Positions 43,767-55,665 of a stretch of DNA of 64,000 nucleotides are shown here, piece by piece; the first letter of the stretch is position 1, and each line of letters starts with the position of its first letter. The stretch comes from Fragilariopsis cylindrus CCMP1102 (Eukaryota; Bacillariophyta; Bacillariophyceae; Bacillariales; Bacillariaceae). The DNA is taken from NCBI GenBank assembly GCA_900095095.1, contig FMBT01000055.1, forward strand, positions 49,349-113,348, read 5' to 3'. A program made the position numbers and the translations under genes. The notes beneath the pieces are model-generated. The model was not told the DNA's origin, made no database searches, and saw only the letters and a program-made list of their open reading frames with translations.

Positions 43767-44631
43767 TTACTATAATACAATTTGATGATGCTGTGATGTG
43801 TGCTTGTTTCTACTTCCGAGTTAGTTCCCGTGTTTCCGATGATCTTATCGCGTTTCTGTGAGTCGTACTATGCTTAACCGTTCATTCATAAAGTGAGAAA
43901 AGAAATTGTGATATTGTTATCGCATGCAGTAATACAGTATACAGGTATCACGGTTCTAGTATTCCTTTGTTTTTTCGAACTTTACTCACCTGTTCGACGA
44001 GGTCGGAATGAACAAAATCGATCATTCTTGCCAAATCACCGCACGAATCAAATTGAACAAGATTGCCTTTAATTTTTACTTATGGATTTTTATCCCTCAA
44101 ATGACTGAAACGTCTCCCCATAAATCTCTATACAAATATAGAATTACGTAGTGTATATTTGGGGGTAGACGTTTAATTTTGGTTTGATATTTGAGGGTAC
44201 AATTAAAAAATCCATAAGTAAAAATTTTACGTTCAACCAGATTTTTACCGTCTCAATTTCGGATAAATTCATAAATTCCGCTTTCTTTCCGATTTTTGAC
44301 ACGATTGTCATCAAGATTTAATTCGTGGTTATTCTTTAAGTGGTATTTCACGATTATTAGTCGAGTCAGTCAAGAAAAGCATACAGTATATGGTATTACG
44401 ACCTAGGATATGGTGTCGAAAGATCTTTCACATCTCTGGGTGGTGATGATGAGAAGAAATTGATTTCTATTCGCCCATGCAGCAGAACATAAGAGAAATC
44501 ACGTGATTTCATGATTACATCTACTAGTACTGTAGTCCATTTGACACTGTCTTTATTAGACTACATACCTTTCTAAGACGGCGAGGAGCAAAGAATAAAT
44601 AACAAGAGTTATTTATATATACCCTGCACCA
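43767..44631. other. Divergent intergenic region carrying a foldback element
   Basis: 865 bp between the DUF6824 and kinase genes. A 160-bp inverted-repeat element lies at 44070-44229; the rest is unique AT-rich sequence holding both promoters. Confidence 0.5.
44070..44229. mobile_element. Foldback / MITE-like element
   Basis: The outer arms are ATTTTTACTTATGGATTTTT at the left and its reverse complement at the right (44204-44225). Second-tier arms follow: CCCTCAAAT against ATTTGAGGG, and AAACGTCTcCCC against GGGggTAGACGTTT. The whole 160 bp can fold into one long imperfect hairpin around an AT-rich centre near 44135. TTTA flanks both ends, a plausible 4-bp target duplication. There is no coding capacity. 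This is the architecture of a non-autonomous terminal-inverted-repeat element, although only one copy is present here. Confidence 0.65.
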
Positions 44632-46366
44632 ATGGGAAATAAACAGTCTACAGGAAAGAAGGGCGGGTCGAAACATAAGATTAATAAGAATGATAATGAC
44701 CAGCCGTCTGAAAGCTTGCAAAACAATTTAGTCGCATTGGATAAGCATCGAGGAGACGAGTATAATATATCCGTTGAAGACTTAGGGGCAGGAAAAGAAA
44801 CGAAGATAAAGAAAGCTCATCTGAAGAAGTATTGTAAGACGGCAAAAAATAGTGGAGATGTTGCAATTAAATTATTTGATGGCAATACAGCCCATTCGAA
44901 TGATTTTCAAACCGAGGCTGCCATATTAAGTAAATGTGATCATCCTAACATTGTAAAGTTATTTGAAATTACCACGGTAGACAGTAGAATGTCGCTTGTC
45001 CTTGAACTATGTGACGGTGGTAGTGTATTAGATCGCCTACCATACACTGAAGACGAGGCTAGTAAAATTGTAAGGCAAGTTGCTTCCGCAATCTCGTATA
45101 TGCATGGGAAAAACATTGTTCATCGAGATATTGAATGTTCCAATATACTATACTCGACCTCACATGAAAAATCGGAGGTTAAATTGGTAGATTTTGGATC
45201 AGCCACTGAGTTAGAAACAATACCGAACCATCCTGGGGCCTTTAAGTTTTTGAAGGAAAAGACTGGTTCTCTATCCGTGATGGCACCAGAGGTTCTCCGG
45301 GGTAAATATGGCCCGAAAGTTGATGTTTGGTCAGTCGGGATTGTTGCCCACACTTTATTGAACAACGGTAAAGCGCCATTTAAGGGAAAAACGAAGTAAG
45401 TTGTTCCTGTTCTCTTCTTCTTTTTCTTTCCATCCTTTCTTCTTCCCTCTTCGAATTGAAAACTGCTCCTGTCAATGATTTTACATGGCAATGATGTGCT
45501 CACACAATTCGATTGCATTCTCCATGTTTTAAATTGAATCACAAAATCGCAGGCAAGAATTAGAGCCAAAAATTCTACAGGGTTATATAAGTTATAATGA
45601 TTGGGAGCATTCGGAATTGGCAAAAGATTTCTGTCAGAACACCTGTATGGTTAATGTTGCACATCGCCTTGCTGCATCAACCGTCCTCTTTCATTCCTGG
45701 ATTGCAAGCGAACGAAAGAGTACCTTTAAGGTCTTACCGGTCGAATTGGTAACAAGTTTTAGCTTCTACAGGACCGCTCTTCCATTGAAAAGGATCGCCC
45801 TAAATGCATTGGCCAGGAAAATCAAATCTTCCAAATATCGTGAAACGTTTGAACATATCAACAAGTCTCATACGGGCCTTATCACAAATGAAGAGTTCAT
45901 GGAGGCTTTCAAGCATTCTGGTAATTCAAAATCGGAATTGGACGATTTGTATGATAGCTTGGATATTAATGTCAATGGTGGTATAACCTACACCGAATTT
46001 ATAGCTGCAACATTGGAAACTGGTGGTGAATTGGAAGACGATCAGTTACACGAAGCATTCAATTTGATTTCATCGAATGGTCGGTACATCACACAGAAAG
46101 ATGTTGAAGATATCCTAAGTGAATCATTGAAAGATCGAGATAATATGACTGTTGTCCAAGACAAAGTAGAAAGACAAATGAGCAGATTTACAAAGAAGCA
46201 CAAAAAACAAAAGATTCGTTACTTGGACTTTACCAAGATGTTCGAACATGGATTCAAGGACCTTCGCAGTATTGATACCCTCGTAGAAACTAGTTTAAAT
46301 GCGGAACAGTTCAAGCGGTTGAATGCAGAAGAACAATCAGCGCATCTCATGGCTATTAATGAATAA
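44632..46366 (+). CDS. Calcium-dependent protein kinase-like (CDPK), divergent catalytic core
   Basis: Exons 44632-45395 and 45553-46366, GTAAGT donor, phase 2; 525 residues. The N-terminus MGNKQSTGKK fits N-myristoylation. Kinase landmarks: VAIKLFD (ATP lysine), FQTEAAIL (helix C Glu), MSLVLELCDGGSVLDRL, HRDIECSNILY, VDFGSATELE and SVMAPEVLRGKYGPKVDVWS. The region after it shows SELAKDF and TALPLKRIALNALARKIKSS, a CDPK-type junction, then EF-hand loops NKSHTGLITNEE (position 1 Asn) and DINVNGGITYTE, and a degenerate third (SSNGRYITQKDV). Unusual points: no clear Gly-rich loop before VAIK, and HRDIE replaces the HRDLK lysine. It may be a weak kinase or pseudokinase with a calcium switch. The stretch near 45630-45655 deviates from CDPKs in a way that compensating indels could explain. 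Confidence 0.85.
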
Positions 46367-46775
46367 TGTATTAGTATAATAGGAAGCAAGTACATGTTAA
46401 AGTCTCCTACCACCACCCGAATTCCTTTAACAGTAGTCATTGAACATTAATATGAGTATTATTACAGTATGGCATAATATGCATTTAATGTATAATATAA
46501 TCTAAAAAAATAAAAAATAGAGTTGTGTGAATTGTACACTATATTTAAATGTGCATTTGCGCATTTACTATTGATTTTCAATTTGGTAAATTATTTGTGA
46601 CACATAGGGATGGTGTATTTATTGTATTGAATTATTTTATTCCACCATCATGTTATGCCGCGTGCACAGTGTGTGCGTGCGCATGATGTCTCCCATACTT
46701 CGACGTACTGTATATATTATTTTTATCATATATAAATTATAATTCCGAGACGATATGTATATACATACCACTAAA
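46367..46775. other. Intergenic, convergent 3' ends
   Basis: 409 bp AT-rich spacer; a short GTGTGCGTGCGCAT patch near 46670. No feature assigned. Confidence 0.5.
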
Positions 46776-47921
46776 TTATTTCGGAAGCATAGCCTTCATT
46801 TCTTGGCCGTCCGAAGAAGCAATTTCATTATCAGCCGTCTTTTCCTTCGTAGCGAGAGGGTTTGAAAAGAAATATACCGATACCAAAATCACTAGCGCTC
46901 CAACTGCAAATTGTCCACTAATAGGAGTACCGAATAAAATAGTTGATACGCCTGTAGCAAAGCAAACACTAACTCCAGTTGCTAATCCCTTAAGAACATT
47001 ATCGGCATACTTGATGACGGCTGCAACCAATAGTCCACCACCAGCCTGTAGGAATACTAGGAACCATGTCCACCCGGTAAACCCGTGAAAGTAATTCGTA
47101 GCTTGTAGTCCTCCTGTTTCTGCACTTTCCTTCGACCACATACCTTGTAGTAATGCGGTAATGATCGTGAAGAAGGCCAATTGCATATTTCTCATCCATA
47201 CACTAACGGGTTTTTTCTTGTCACCAGAAGATGATGTCTTAATGACCTTTTCGAAGTATACACCAGCCAGGGCACTTGATGTACAAGCAATCGCGACAGA
47301 ACCCAAACCGATTGCCATCGATTGGGGTGGACCTTCATCCTCCTTCTCCGCCGATTTGTCTTCCCCCTTTGAGTCCAAAACGACAACGGCAACACCAACA
47401 CTCAACAATCCAAGGCAAATCCATTGTTGGAAGCTATACTTGCGATTCAACATGATAACACTTACAATGGCGGTTGTTACCAACTTAGCCTGATACGTAA
47501 CTTGAAAGAGAGGAGCTGTTAAGTTGGATAGGGCAACATACAATAATGTGTTTTGTACCAAATACAATAAGGCAGGGATCATAATCTTGAGAGCATCGTA
47601 GGGTTTGTCAATAACATTAGTTTGAATCGATTGAACCAATCCACCGTTCGTTTGGACATATTCAAACACACAACTAAGTAGAAATTTTCCAATTTCTGTA
47701 ATAACAATCAAGTGATTAACTAGATAACGATCCTCGTGAGGGACACCAGCACGGGTATATCTACCCACTAACACAGTAGCCGAGTTCTGTAAGACCATAC
47801 CGGCCAACAAAATAAATTTGAAAGTTGATGTAGAAAAAAAATCCGTCGTTGGAGGAGCCATGATGATATTATTTTGTAGGGCTTTTGCTCCTTCTGGTGT
47901 CTTCGATCTCTTTGATGGCAT
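46776..47921 (-). CDS. Nucleotide-sugar transporter, SLC35A (UDP-galactose / CMP-sialic acid) type
   Basis: Intronless, 381 residues from the ATG at 47921; an upstream in-frame ATG at 48053 would add 44 residues with no homology character. Ten hydrophobic segments fit the drug/metabolite-transporter fold of Golgi nucleotide-sugar exchangers. Family landmarks: YLVQNTLLYVALSNLTAP, FQVTYQAKLVTTAIVSVIML, SSALAGVYFEKVIK, VWMRNMQLAFF and a late YADNVLKGLATGVSVCFATG. These motifs (LQNNLLYVAxSNL, YQLKIL/YQAKLVTTA, GVYFEK, YADNILKGFA) define the SLC35A group. The likely role is import of UDP-galactose or a related sugar nucleotide into the Golgi lumen in exchange for the nucleoside monophosphate. Substrate cannot be fixed from sequence. 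The C-terminus is cytosolic and ends in KAMLPK. Confidence 0.92.
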   Translation of the reverse strand: MPSKRSKTPEGAKALQNNIIMAPPTTDFFSTSTFKFILLAGMVLQNSATVLVGRYTRAGVPHEDRYLVNHLIVITEIGKFLLSCVFEYVQTNGGLVQSIQTNVIDKPYDALKIMIPALLYLVQNTLLYVALSNLTAPLFQVTYQAKLVTTAIVSVIMLNRKYSFQQWICLGLLSVGVAVVVLDSKGEDKSAEKEDEGPPQSMAIGLGSVAIACTSSALAGVYFEKVIKTSSSGDKKKPVSVWMRNMQLAFFTIITALLQGMWSKESAETGGLQATNYFHGFTGWTWFLVFLQAGGGLLVAAVIKYADNVLKGLATGVSVCFATGVSTILFGTPISGQFAVGALVILVSVYFFSNPLATKEKTADNEIASSDGQEMKAMLPK

Positions 47922-48829
47922 AGTCCTAATCCTCGCTTCGGTTGTGTTGTGCTGCTGATTATGATGTGAAGTAATGAAAATGAAAATGAATCTCGAAGTC
48001 TCAAAGTTAAGAAGGCATTGGCAAAAGAAAGGAGGGAAGAAATTAAATGTCATCTCTTACAGTACCGTACTACTGTAGCGCTAGAAGTAGTAATATCGAA
48101 CTAATTTGCTGTGACCCGAAGAAATTTGGATTGTTATTTGGGCGGGGGAGAGGATTGATAAGGTTGTTTCGGGGATTTAAAGGGGGATAAAAGGCTTGTT
48201 CTGTTCTGAAAGGAAAGGCACAGGCGAAAGGAACAGAAGAGGTAAGAGTAAGAAAGAGTGAAAGCTTGACCATCCAGTACAAGAATCAACCATCCCATCT
48301 AACATATGCATTAGGCCATGCAATTGTGCCTGCACATGATCCAGTCATAAAGAAGAAATTGTCCATCTTTTTTGGGGCTGCGCCGCAGACAACACCTATA
48401 TTTTATATCTTCATCAGTCAGAGAATGTCACATTTTAATCATATTCCTTGTCTTAGTATTATGTGATAGCATAACGTATAATATAGTGACGTGCAAAAAT
48501 TTGAGTCAAAAATGAAGTTATTAATTCTCTCATCATTTTGATGTTATTTTTCTATCTTTCATCTTTTCCTGGACCTGAGATACTATTAATACCTATAAAA
48601 TGTATCAACTTGATACCTAATTACTATATTCTACTATAAAACTGTCATAGTTACATTCTATCTATCAGAAAGCTCTGAAGTAGTGATTAATTGAAAGAAC
48701 TAATAAGAACTAAAAGTGAGGATGGTATTCGATAGTACCGTCAAATCTGTAATAATATGTTATGTAATTAGTAATTAGTGGGTGGAACAAAAGAGCCAGA
48801 ATATTCTGGTCCAGTTTATTATATATAGC
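47922..48829. other. Intergenic between two minus-strand genes
   Basis: About 900 bp: the 5' leader of the transporter gene, then AT-rich unique sequence down to the complex I subunit 3' end. No recognised feature. Confidence 0.45.
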
Positions 48830-50018
48830 CTAATAAGCCATATGCTTCTTAACATCAGCAGGATTGACTTCGCCATCTTTGAAACGATCAGGGTCTACCG
48901 TTAGAGTTGTGGGGATGGTAAATAAGCTAGACTTTCCAAGTGGACCCTCACAACTTACTTGTCCATTCATTGGAAGAGATCCCCATTTTCCAACAGGTGG
49001 GAGCTTATCTTGCTTCATTAATTCCAATAATTCAATCATAGTTTCCTTACTCAAACATTCGTAATAGTCGTCATTGATTTGTACCATAGGTGCGTTGGCA
49101 CATGCACCTAAGCATTCCACTTCTAGTAGGGTAAAAAGTCCATCCTTGGTCGTTCCTCCATTCTTAATTCCCAAATGGCCCTGAATAGTTTGCATAATTT
49201 CTTCACTACCACAAATCATACAAGGAGTTGTTCCACAAACTTGCATAAAGTATTTACCAACGGGTGTTCGATTGAACATAGTATAAAAGGATGCAACCTC
49301 GTAAACACGAACGGGAGCAACATGGCAGATTTGTGCTACCTTGTCCATAGCGGCAAGGGGTAACCAACCACCATTTTGACGTTGAGCTAAATCCAATAAT
49401 GGGATCATAGCAGCCTGACGGTAATTATCAGGATATTTTTGTAATACTCGATTGGCACGCTCATAGTTCTCATCGGTGAAATCGAAGAAGGTGGTTTCGT
49501 TATTCTCTGGACTTTCTAAATGCTGTAAATTATTTTAGTATTTTTTATACATTATAATATAATCATATAATAAATATTATGGGCCCGTAAATAAAATCAC
49601 AATTCAAAATTATCGATCGATCATCATCGTCATTATTATTGACAGTCGTAAATTAAAAATAGAATATGTCATTTTCGTGTAAGGAAATAAAATAAAAAAG
49701 ATGGAAACAGAAAGCAATTCAATCATGACATGAGAATATGGTACGTGTTGTAAATAAATAAATAACTTTTTAAGTATTCCGAATCCAAACTTTCGTTCGT
49801 CATATATGAAAATATTCCATTCCTATATTCAACTGGTTTTTTTTGTTATTCGAATAATGGAAGGAGGCATACATAAGATAAATATATTACACGATTCGAT
49901 GATTCTTTCCATAACTTACAAACGACTTGGCTGCACCAAAAAAACGAACCGATTGGTTTTGTTTTAATAGTCGATTCACAGCCAACTTGGCAAATTGAGT
50001 TGATTTATTTGAAAGCAT
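48830..50018 (-). CDS. NDUFV2: NADH:ubiquinone oxidoreductase 24-kDa subunit (NDUFV2)
   Basis: Exons 50018-49920 and 49522-48830, one 397-nt GTAAG...ACAG intron in phase 0; 263 residues, the usual size. This is the [2Fe-2S] subunit of the complex I NADH module in mitochondria. Exon 1 (MLSNKSTQFAKLAVNRLLKQ) is a typical amphipathic mitochondrial presequence, rich in K/R and without acidic residues. The mature part shows FFDFTDENYERANRVLQKYP, AMIPLLDLAQRQNGGWLP, VYEVASFYTMFNRTPVGKY, then the cluster ligands in VCGTTPCMICGSEE and EVECLGACANAPMVQIND. All four cysteines are present. The presequence exon alone upstream of a long intron is a common layout for imported proteins. Confidence 0.95.
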
Positions 50019-50733
50019 ATCTATTGGTTTTGTTTTGTGTATTGATTTTGTTGTTTTGATGTTGATGTTTACCTCTAGCTAGGCCGATTGCATTTCCATT
50101 GACTAACTTACTAGTACCTCAATCAAAACCCAATTAACTTTCTGTCGTCGTCATGTTGTACAGAGTGATGTGTTCTTGCGAATGTTGAAAAAAGTAACCT
50201 TTTCGGGGGAGGGGTGGTAGCTGTGTATATCCGGGGAACATATACTTCTGGACCCTAACCCTAACTTTGATTTGCTCCAGATTTAACATACCGTTTTTCA
50301 GGGGTTTATTTATTACCCCTGCCGTTTGTCTCATCTGGCTCAACAAATGGTGATTCATAACGCGACCAGAGTGCGTCATATTGAGAACACCATTCAAATC
50401 AAATCACGCGCCTAAAAAATCCCATCACAAAATTAGCCATCATTTTTTTTTTAATTTTTTTTTTCCCTTCACTCACTCACACATACATACATCTGTCAAA
50501 CAACGAAGGCACACAAACGACACACAAGAGTGTAACGAGTGACTTCCTTACGAACGACTCATTCAAAACACACCCTTAAACGAAAAAACAAAACAAAACA
50601 CAACACACCGCAAAACAACACAACACAACAGGTTCTTACAGAAGAAGAAGAAGAAGAAACGATATAACGTACGCAGAGACAAGCAATCATTTAAATATAT
50701 CGCCTACCTGAACATAATAAATAAGAAAACGCC
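50019..50733. promoter_or_regulatory. Divergent region between NDUFV2 and G6PD
   Basis: 715 bp with a small interstitial telomere-like tract (ACCCTAACCCTAACT, near 50255-50270), a poly-T stretch near 50444-50464 and A/C-rich leader sequence with GAA repeats before the G6PD start. No coding region is accepted; an 87-codon minus-strand frame is judged chance. Confidence 0.45.
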
Positions 50734-52523
50734 ATGGTCTCCTCAGCCTTAGATTCTCTTCAGAATTTCTCGTTTCGTAAAGATTCTGATGAAATCCTCC
50801 CTGATCCAGATTCTGTTCATGTTGCTGTTTCTAAAGAAGATTGGCATGATGAAGTTCTTTCGATTGTTGTCGTTGGTGCGAGTGGAGATTTGGCAAAGAA
50901 AAAGACATATCCAAGTCTACTAAAACTATACGAAGAAAATCTCCTACCAAAGGAACTTACCATTTATGGTTACGCAAGGAGTTCGAAGACTCATGAGGGA
51001 CTTCGTCAACATTTATATCCTCATTTAATCAAAACAGGAACGTCTGAACATATTGTTAATAGTTTCTTGGAACGATGCTTTTATTATTCTGGCAAGACGT
51101 AAGTTGGAATCAATTATTTACCGGATGGTGTAGCAATTAGATAAGATGTGAACGTTCCATCGTCTCCTAACCCATCACAATTCTTCTTCCTACTTAAAAA
51201 AATAATAGATACGGAGATGAATCGGCCTATACAAGCATGATTGGTGATCTCGCCAAATTCGAGTCAACGTCTGAAAGTACGGTTGCAAATCGTCTGTTCT
51301 ATCTAGCTGTACCTCCAAATGTATTTGGAGAATCTGGAATGGTTATTAAGAAAATTGGTATGGCAACAACGGGTTGGACTAGACTTGTTATTGAAAAACC
51401 ATTTGGACATGATTTAGATTCTTGCAACGAGTTACTAAAAACATTATCAGATGATTTTGACGAAGAATGCCTATATAGAATCGATCATTATCTCGGAAAG
51501 GAAGTAGTCCAAAATATGATTCTATTTCGTTTTTCGAACCCTATATGGGAACCAATCTGGAATAGAAAATCTATCGAGTCTGTTACAATCACCTTCAAGG
51601 AAAACATCGATACAAATGGGCGTGGAGGGTACTTTGATAAGTAAGTTTCAATAAATTGTTCTTCTGATTTTAACCACCCGTGAAAATCTTTTCATCTATA
51701 CCGTTCTGTCTCTCACGCATACACACTCTCTCTCTCTCTCTCTTTCCCCTATTCTGTGTACGATAGATTTGGTATCATTCGAGATATCCTTCAGAATCAT
51801 TTACTACAAGTGCTGACATTATTTGCAATGGAACCACCAGAAAACGATGATGCGGACTCAATTCGAGATGCTAAGGTAGAAGTTTTAAAGAATATGGAAA
51901 TCATTAGTCTTGATGATTGTTTGTTGGGACAGTACGATGGGTATTCCGATGATTCAACAATTGAAAACAAAGATACAAACTGCCCTACGTATGCCGCCTT
52001 GCGATGCTGGATTCATACTCCTCGCTGGGAAGGTGTTCCTTTTATTTTACAGGCCGGGAAAGCTCTTGACGAGAAGTTGTGTGAAGTTCGAGCGACATTC
52101 AAACCCGCAAAAACTTTGGCATCAGTTCAGTCAGTTTCTAAAAAAATTGAACCTTCAGAATTGGTATTAAGACTACAACCAAACCCAGCCATTGAGCTCC
52201 ATAATAATACCAAGATCCCAGGTCTATCTACCTCGCCTATGAAAAGTAAAATGACAATGAGTTATGAAGATATCCCCGACTTGTCCAACCCTGATGCGTA
52301 CACTCGACTATTACTCTCCGTTATGAGGGGCGACCAAGGCTCTTTCGTTCGAGACGATGAACTACGCCGATCATGGGAAATTTTCACTCCTTTGCTTCAT
52401 GCTATAGACGATACTGGTGTACGGCCACTACCATATAAGCCAACATCCAAGGGACCTGAGGAAAGAGTAAAATGGATGGAAAAGATGTCTAAAGCGACTT
52501 CACCACTTCAATCTTCACTCTAA
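50734..52523 (+). CDS. G6PD: Glucose-6-phosphate 1-dehydrogenase
   Basis: Three exons, 50734-51098, 51209-51640 and 51767-52523; 517 residues, normal length. First enzyme of the oxidative pentose phosphate pathway, making NADPH. The Rossmann fingerprint is SIVVVGASGDLAKKKTYPSL (about residues 44-63), the coenzyme strand ends in IYGYARS, and the active-site signature is LYRIDHYLGKEVVQNM. Other family blocks: TRLVIEKPFGHDL, FRFSNPIWEPIWNR, QNHLLQVLTLFAMEPP, VPFILQAGKALDEK and DAYTRLLLSVMRGDQGSFVR. Intron acceptors follow (AT)AG, and the second intron holds a (CT)n tract. No signal or transit peptide is evident, so this is probably the cytosolic isoform. The frame is intact throughout. Confidence 0.96.
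51725..51743. repeat. (CT)n microsatellite in G6PD intron 2
   Basis: About nine CT units forming the polypyrimidine tract before the acceptor. Confidence 0.9.
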
Positions 52524-52899
52524 CGAACCAGCTTATCGTCACATAACGCCAACTACATATATCTACAATCTAGAATTCAAGCATATATAACACTTTATAT
52601 ATACATTTTTAGAAGTCCTTATATCAATAGCTACAATAGTAATGTACACTTTGATTAAATAATTATTCTTTAAGGCTCAATTATTCCTATCAATCGTAGA
52701 TAATTCTACCCAAATACACGTACCCCTTAGCTTCTTTAGCACAATTGAACACACTTGATGCCTATAATATGAATCACTAATCACCCTTGCAAAGAAAGAA
52801 AACTAGAATTATAAACCATTGCCTTCCTATAATTTGCGAAAGATATATCATAACCTATTGACCTAGCTAGTTTCCTAGATCCAGCTTTTCCAGTAATGC
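52524..52899. other. Intergenic, convergent 3' ends
   Basis: 376 bp AT-rich spacer; nothing seen. Confidence 0.5.
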
Positions 52900-54747
52900 C
52901 TAAGACAGCTGATGATTGAATCGTTTCTTTTCCATTGTTCTATTGAGAGTCTTTACTGTTTCGGGGTGCTCTGGTCCAAGCGATAACTCATAAATTTCCA
53001 GAGCAAACCGATTCTCTTCAAGAGCCTTATCGAATTCTCCCATTCTACGCAGGATAATTGCAATCTTACTATGCAAATCTGCGGAATCTGGGTGGTAACC
53101 CTGTAAGAATTCGATCGCTGCTCGATACTCTGAAATAGCTTGCGAAAATAATTTATCTTTCCTAAAACTATCTCCTGCAACCTCACGAGAAATACTATCA
53201 TCAAGAGCAGCCTTATATGAATTATAATCATCAGGGTCATCCATCTCATGGAAAATCTCTGAAATCGCTGTATCTGTCCATTTTCGATATTTGTGATTCT
53301 TTGCTAAAACACGATAAAAGATACGCAACGCTCTTGAGAAGGCCACTAGGGCTTCGTCACATTCTTCGATCTTAACAAGTGATTGACCGACCTAAACGAT
53401 GACGATGAAAAAGAGCGATAGTAAAAGTAAGTTGATTAAGTCGACGAAATAAATATATATATAGTCACATCATTATCTACAACTCTATGGCACGTACCCA
53501 GTAGTATGTTTTCCCCGTATCCTCGTGATATTTTCCCAGTAAACCCTCAAATATGAACAAAGCCTTTCTATACTCCCCCAATGCCTGATAGCAATTTTAT
53601 TTCAGTACACCATTCAAAACGAAACAAAAAATTGTATAACAAAGAGAAGTAAAATCATCAGTCAGCGGAAAGAAAAGAAGAAGAAAATAAAGATAAATAG
53701 CTATTTTTTCCAATTACTACGAATACAGTACTGTGCGACAGATTCAATTCTAACTTCATGTCTGCATGTCGTCCGATAGATTTATCTGATCTCTACTTAC
53801 ACTGTGTGAATCTTGAAACTTCCAGCACAATCGATGGCCCTCTTCAAAGCATCGTCTAGCTTCGTCTAACTTATTTCGTTGCGCTTCCATTTTTCGTTTT
53901 TCTTCCTCACTTTTTGCCAACTGGTTCTTATCAGTAGATGATACTTTTGTCGTCGCTATAACGTGCTCTCTTTGAACAAACACCATCGAATTTTCTTGTG
54001 AACGTGATATTTTTCGTTCTCCTTTTGGAGTTATCAGTGGGGAGGGTATAACTTTCGAGAGATCTCCTTGATGATCTGATAAATTGAATACTAAGTCACG
54101 TACACTGACTTTTGGTCGCATCTCTAGAACGGGATTCGATATGAGCAGGGTTAATTTCGAGGATAATGCCCTTTCAAATTGTTTACTACTCTTATTCCTT
54201 CGTATCATTCGGCGTGGTGGTGGTGATCCATTCTTCGCTGTTGCTATTTTTGTCATCGAGGCATTTAATTGATCGTCATATATTTTATTGCTATCTTGTG
54301 ATTGTGCCGATTCATTATCACGCTGTAGTATCTCCCCATCCGTATCGTTATTGCTGTTATTCGATGTCGGATTTCCCGTAGACAGTTCACTGCTAGCATT
54401 TCTACTTCTTTCCCCGTTGATAGATCTTTCCTTTTCCTTAATGGCTTCGATTTCGGCTCTAATTTTATTCATCTTCATTTGCGATTCCTGTTGATCCTTC
54501 AACATGCGTTGTTGTTTCTGCCTATCTGCCTTGATAGCAATACGACCAGCCTTTGAGGCAGCTCGAATTTCTGATGGCTTTGCATTCATCGTCGTGACAC
54601 CTTTGTTAACCTGCCAACGTTATCATTCAGAAGGACAGGTAAGGCATCTACACTGTTTACTTGAGTGAACAAAATACATTACTAGTACAGTATATATATG
54701 ATATACCTATTTTCAAGGAAAGACATCGCTGCATCATCCTTAGCCAT
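52900..54747 (-). CDS. TPR (kinesin-light-chain-like) repeat protein
   Basis: Exons 54589-53801, 53584-53498 and 53391-52900 join in phase 0 to give 455 residues from the ATG at 54589. The N-terminal half is charged and probably disordered or coiled (RAASKAGRIAIKADRQKQQ, then KIRAEIEAIKEKERS). The C-terminal half has tetratricopeptide units of kinesin-light-chain style: ALGEYRKALFIFEGLLGKYH, TGKTYYWVGQSLVKIEECDE, FSQAISEYRAAIEFLQGYHP, ADLHSKIAIILRRMGEFDKA and LGPEHPETVKTLNRTMEKK. One 87-nt exon is visible only by splicing. An upstream mini-exon starting at 54747 (MAKDDAAMSFLENR) with a GTATAT donor could be the true start, but it joins one base out of frame. Likely a protein-binding scaffold. 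Confidence 0.75.
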
Positions 54748-55665
54748 AAGAATTATCTCAGATTATACGGTACTGGTATCATCTGAAAAGTTTCAAGTTT
54801 GACTGACAACAATAGTATTTAAATATTGAATGTTACATTGAAGCGCGAATGTATCATATGTAAATTTGAGCTATCATTCGCGTCAATTTAATTATTATTG
54901 ATTATTGTTGTGATTTTGATAGGGGAAAAACACTACATACAGTATTATATAAAGCTAGAAACAAAAAAAACATCTTAGCAAAATGACCCAAAATTATATT
55001 AACAAATATACGACTACTAAACCCATTATATTACTATACTGTAATACATAATATTATTATAATGTATATTACTATATATTTAAGTTAGGCAACAAGTTAA
55101 AGAGGTTCAATGTTTCTGTGGCAAGATCTGCATAATTTCTTCTGATTTCAGATACTTTTCCATTAATTATTACCGGTATGCTCATTCCTATTCAAAATGC
55201 TACAAGTTCTGTAGGAGGGTAGATCATAAATCATATACTAAGAAATAATAGAAGAATACATTTATTTCAATTAAGAAATCACGGTATTCAATACCAACAC
55301 TTATTCCAATACAACTTTTTTAGTAAAAGAGCTCACCCATCATCTCTTTGAAAATGAATCCCATGGTTGACAAATACTTGCACTATTAAGGTGTAAAGTA
55401 TTGTTAAAAGTATACAATAACTTCCACACCTATCTAAAATAATCTAGAGTCAATCAAATTCCAATGTTTTGGCTAGATTTTTCTCACACTACATACGTAG
55501 CAACTATACTGCAGTAATTGTTATTCAACAACTACAACGGTACAAGCAAAACAGGAGCAGTGCAACACAACAGCAGGCGCTGCTGCATTAGACTATGCAA
55601 ATTTCATTGCTACCAACTTGTTATTACAAAAATAAGAATCCATCCAATAATTGCGATCTATTTTT
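54748..55665. other. Intergenic, about 0.9 kb
   Basis: Strongly AT-rich with many TATAT runs (about 54990-55085). No coding region, RNA gene or repeat element recognised. Confidence 0.5.

Noticed and set aside
48070-48466. Frames of 66-70 codons between the transporter and complex I genes
   Set aside because: No conserved features; lies in leader/intergenic sequence.
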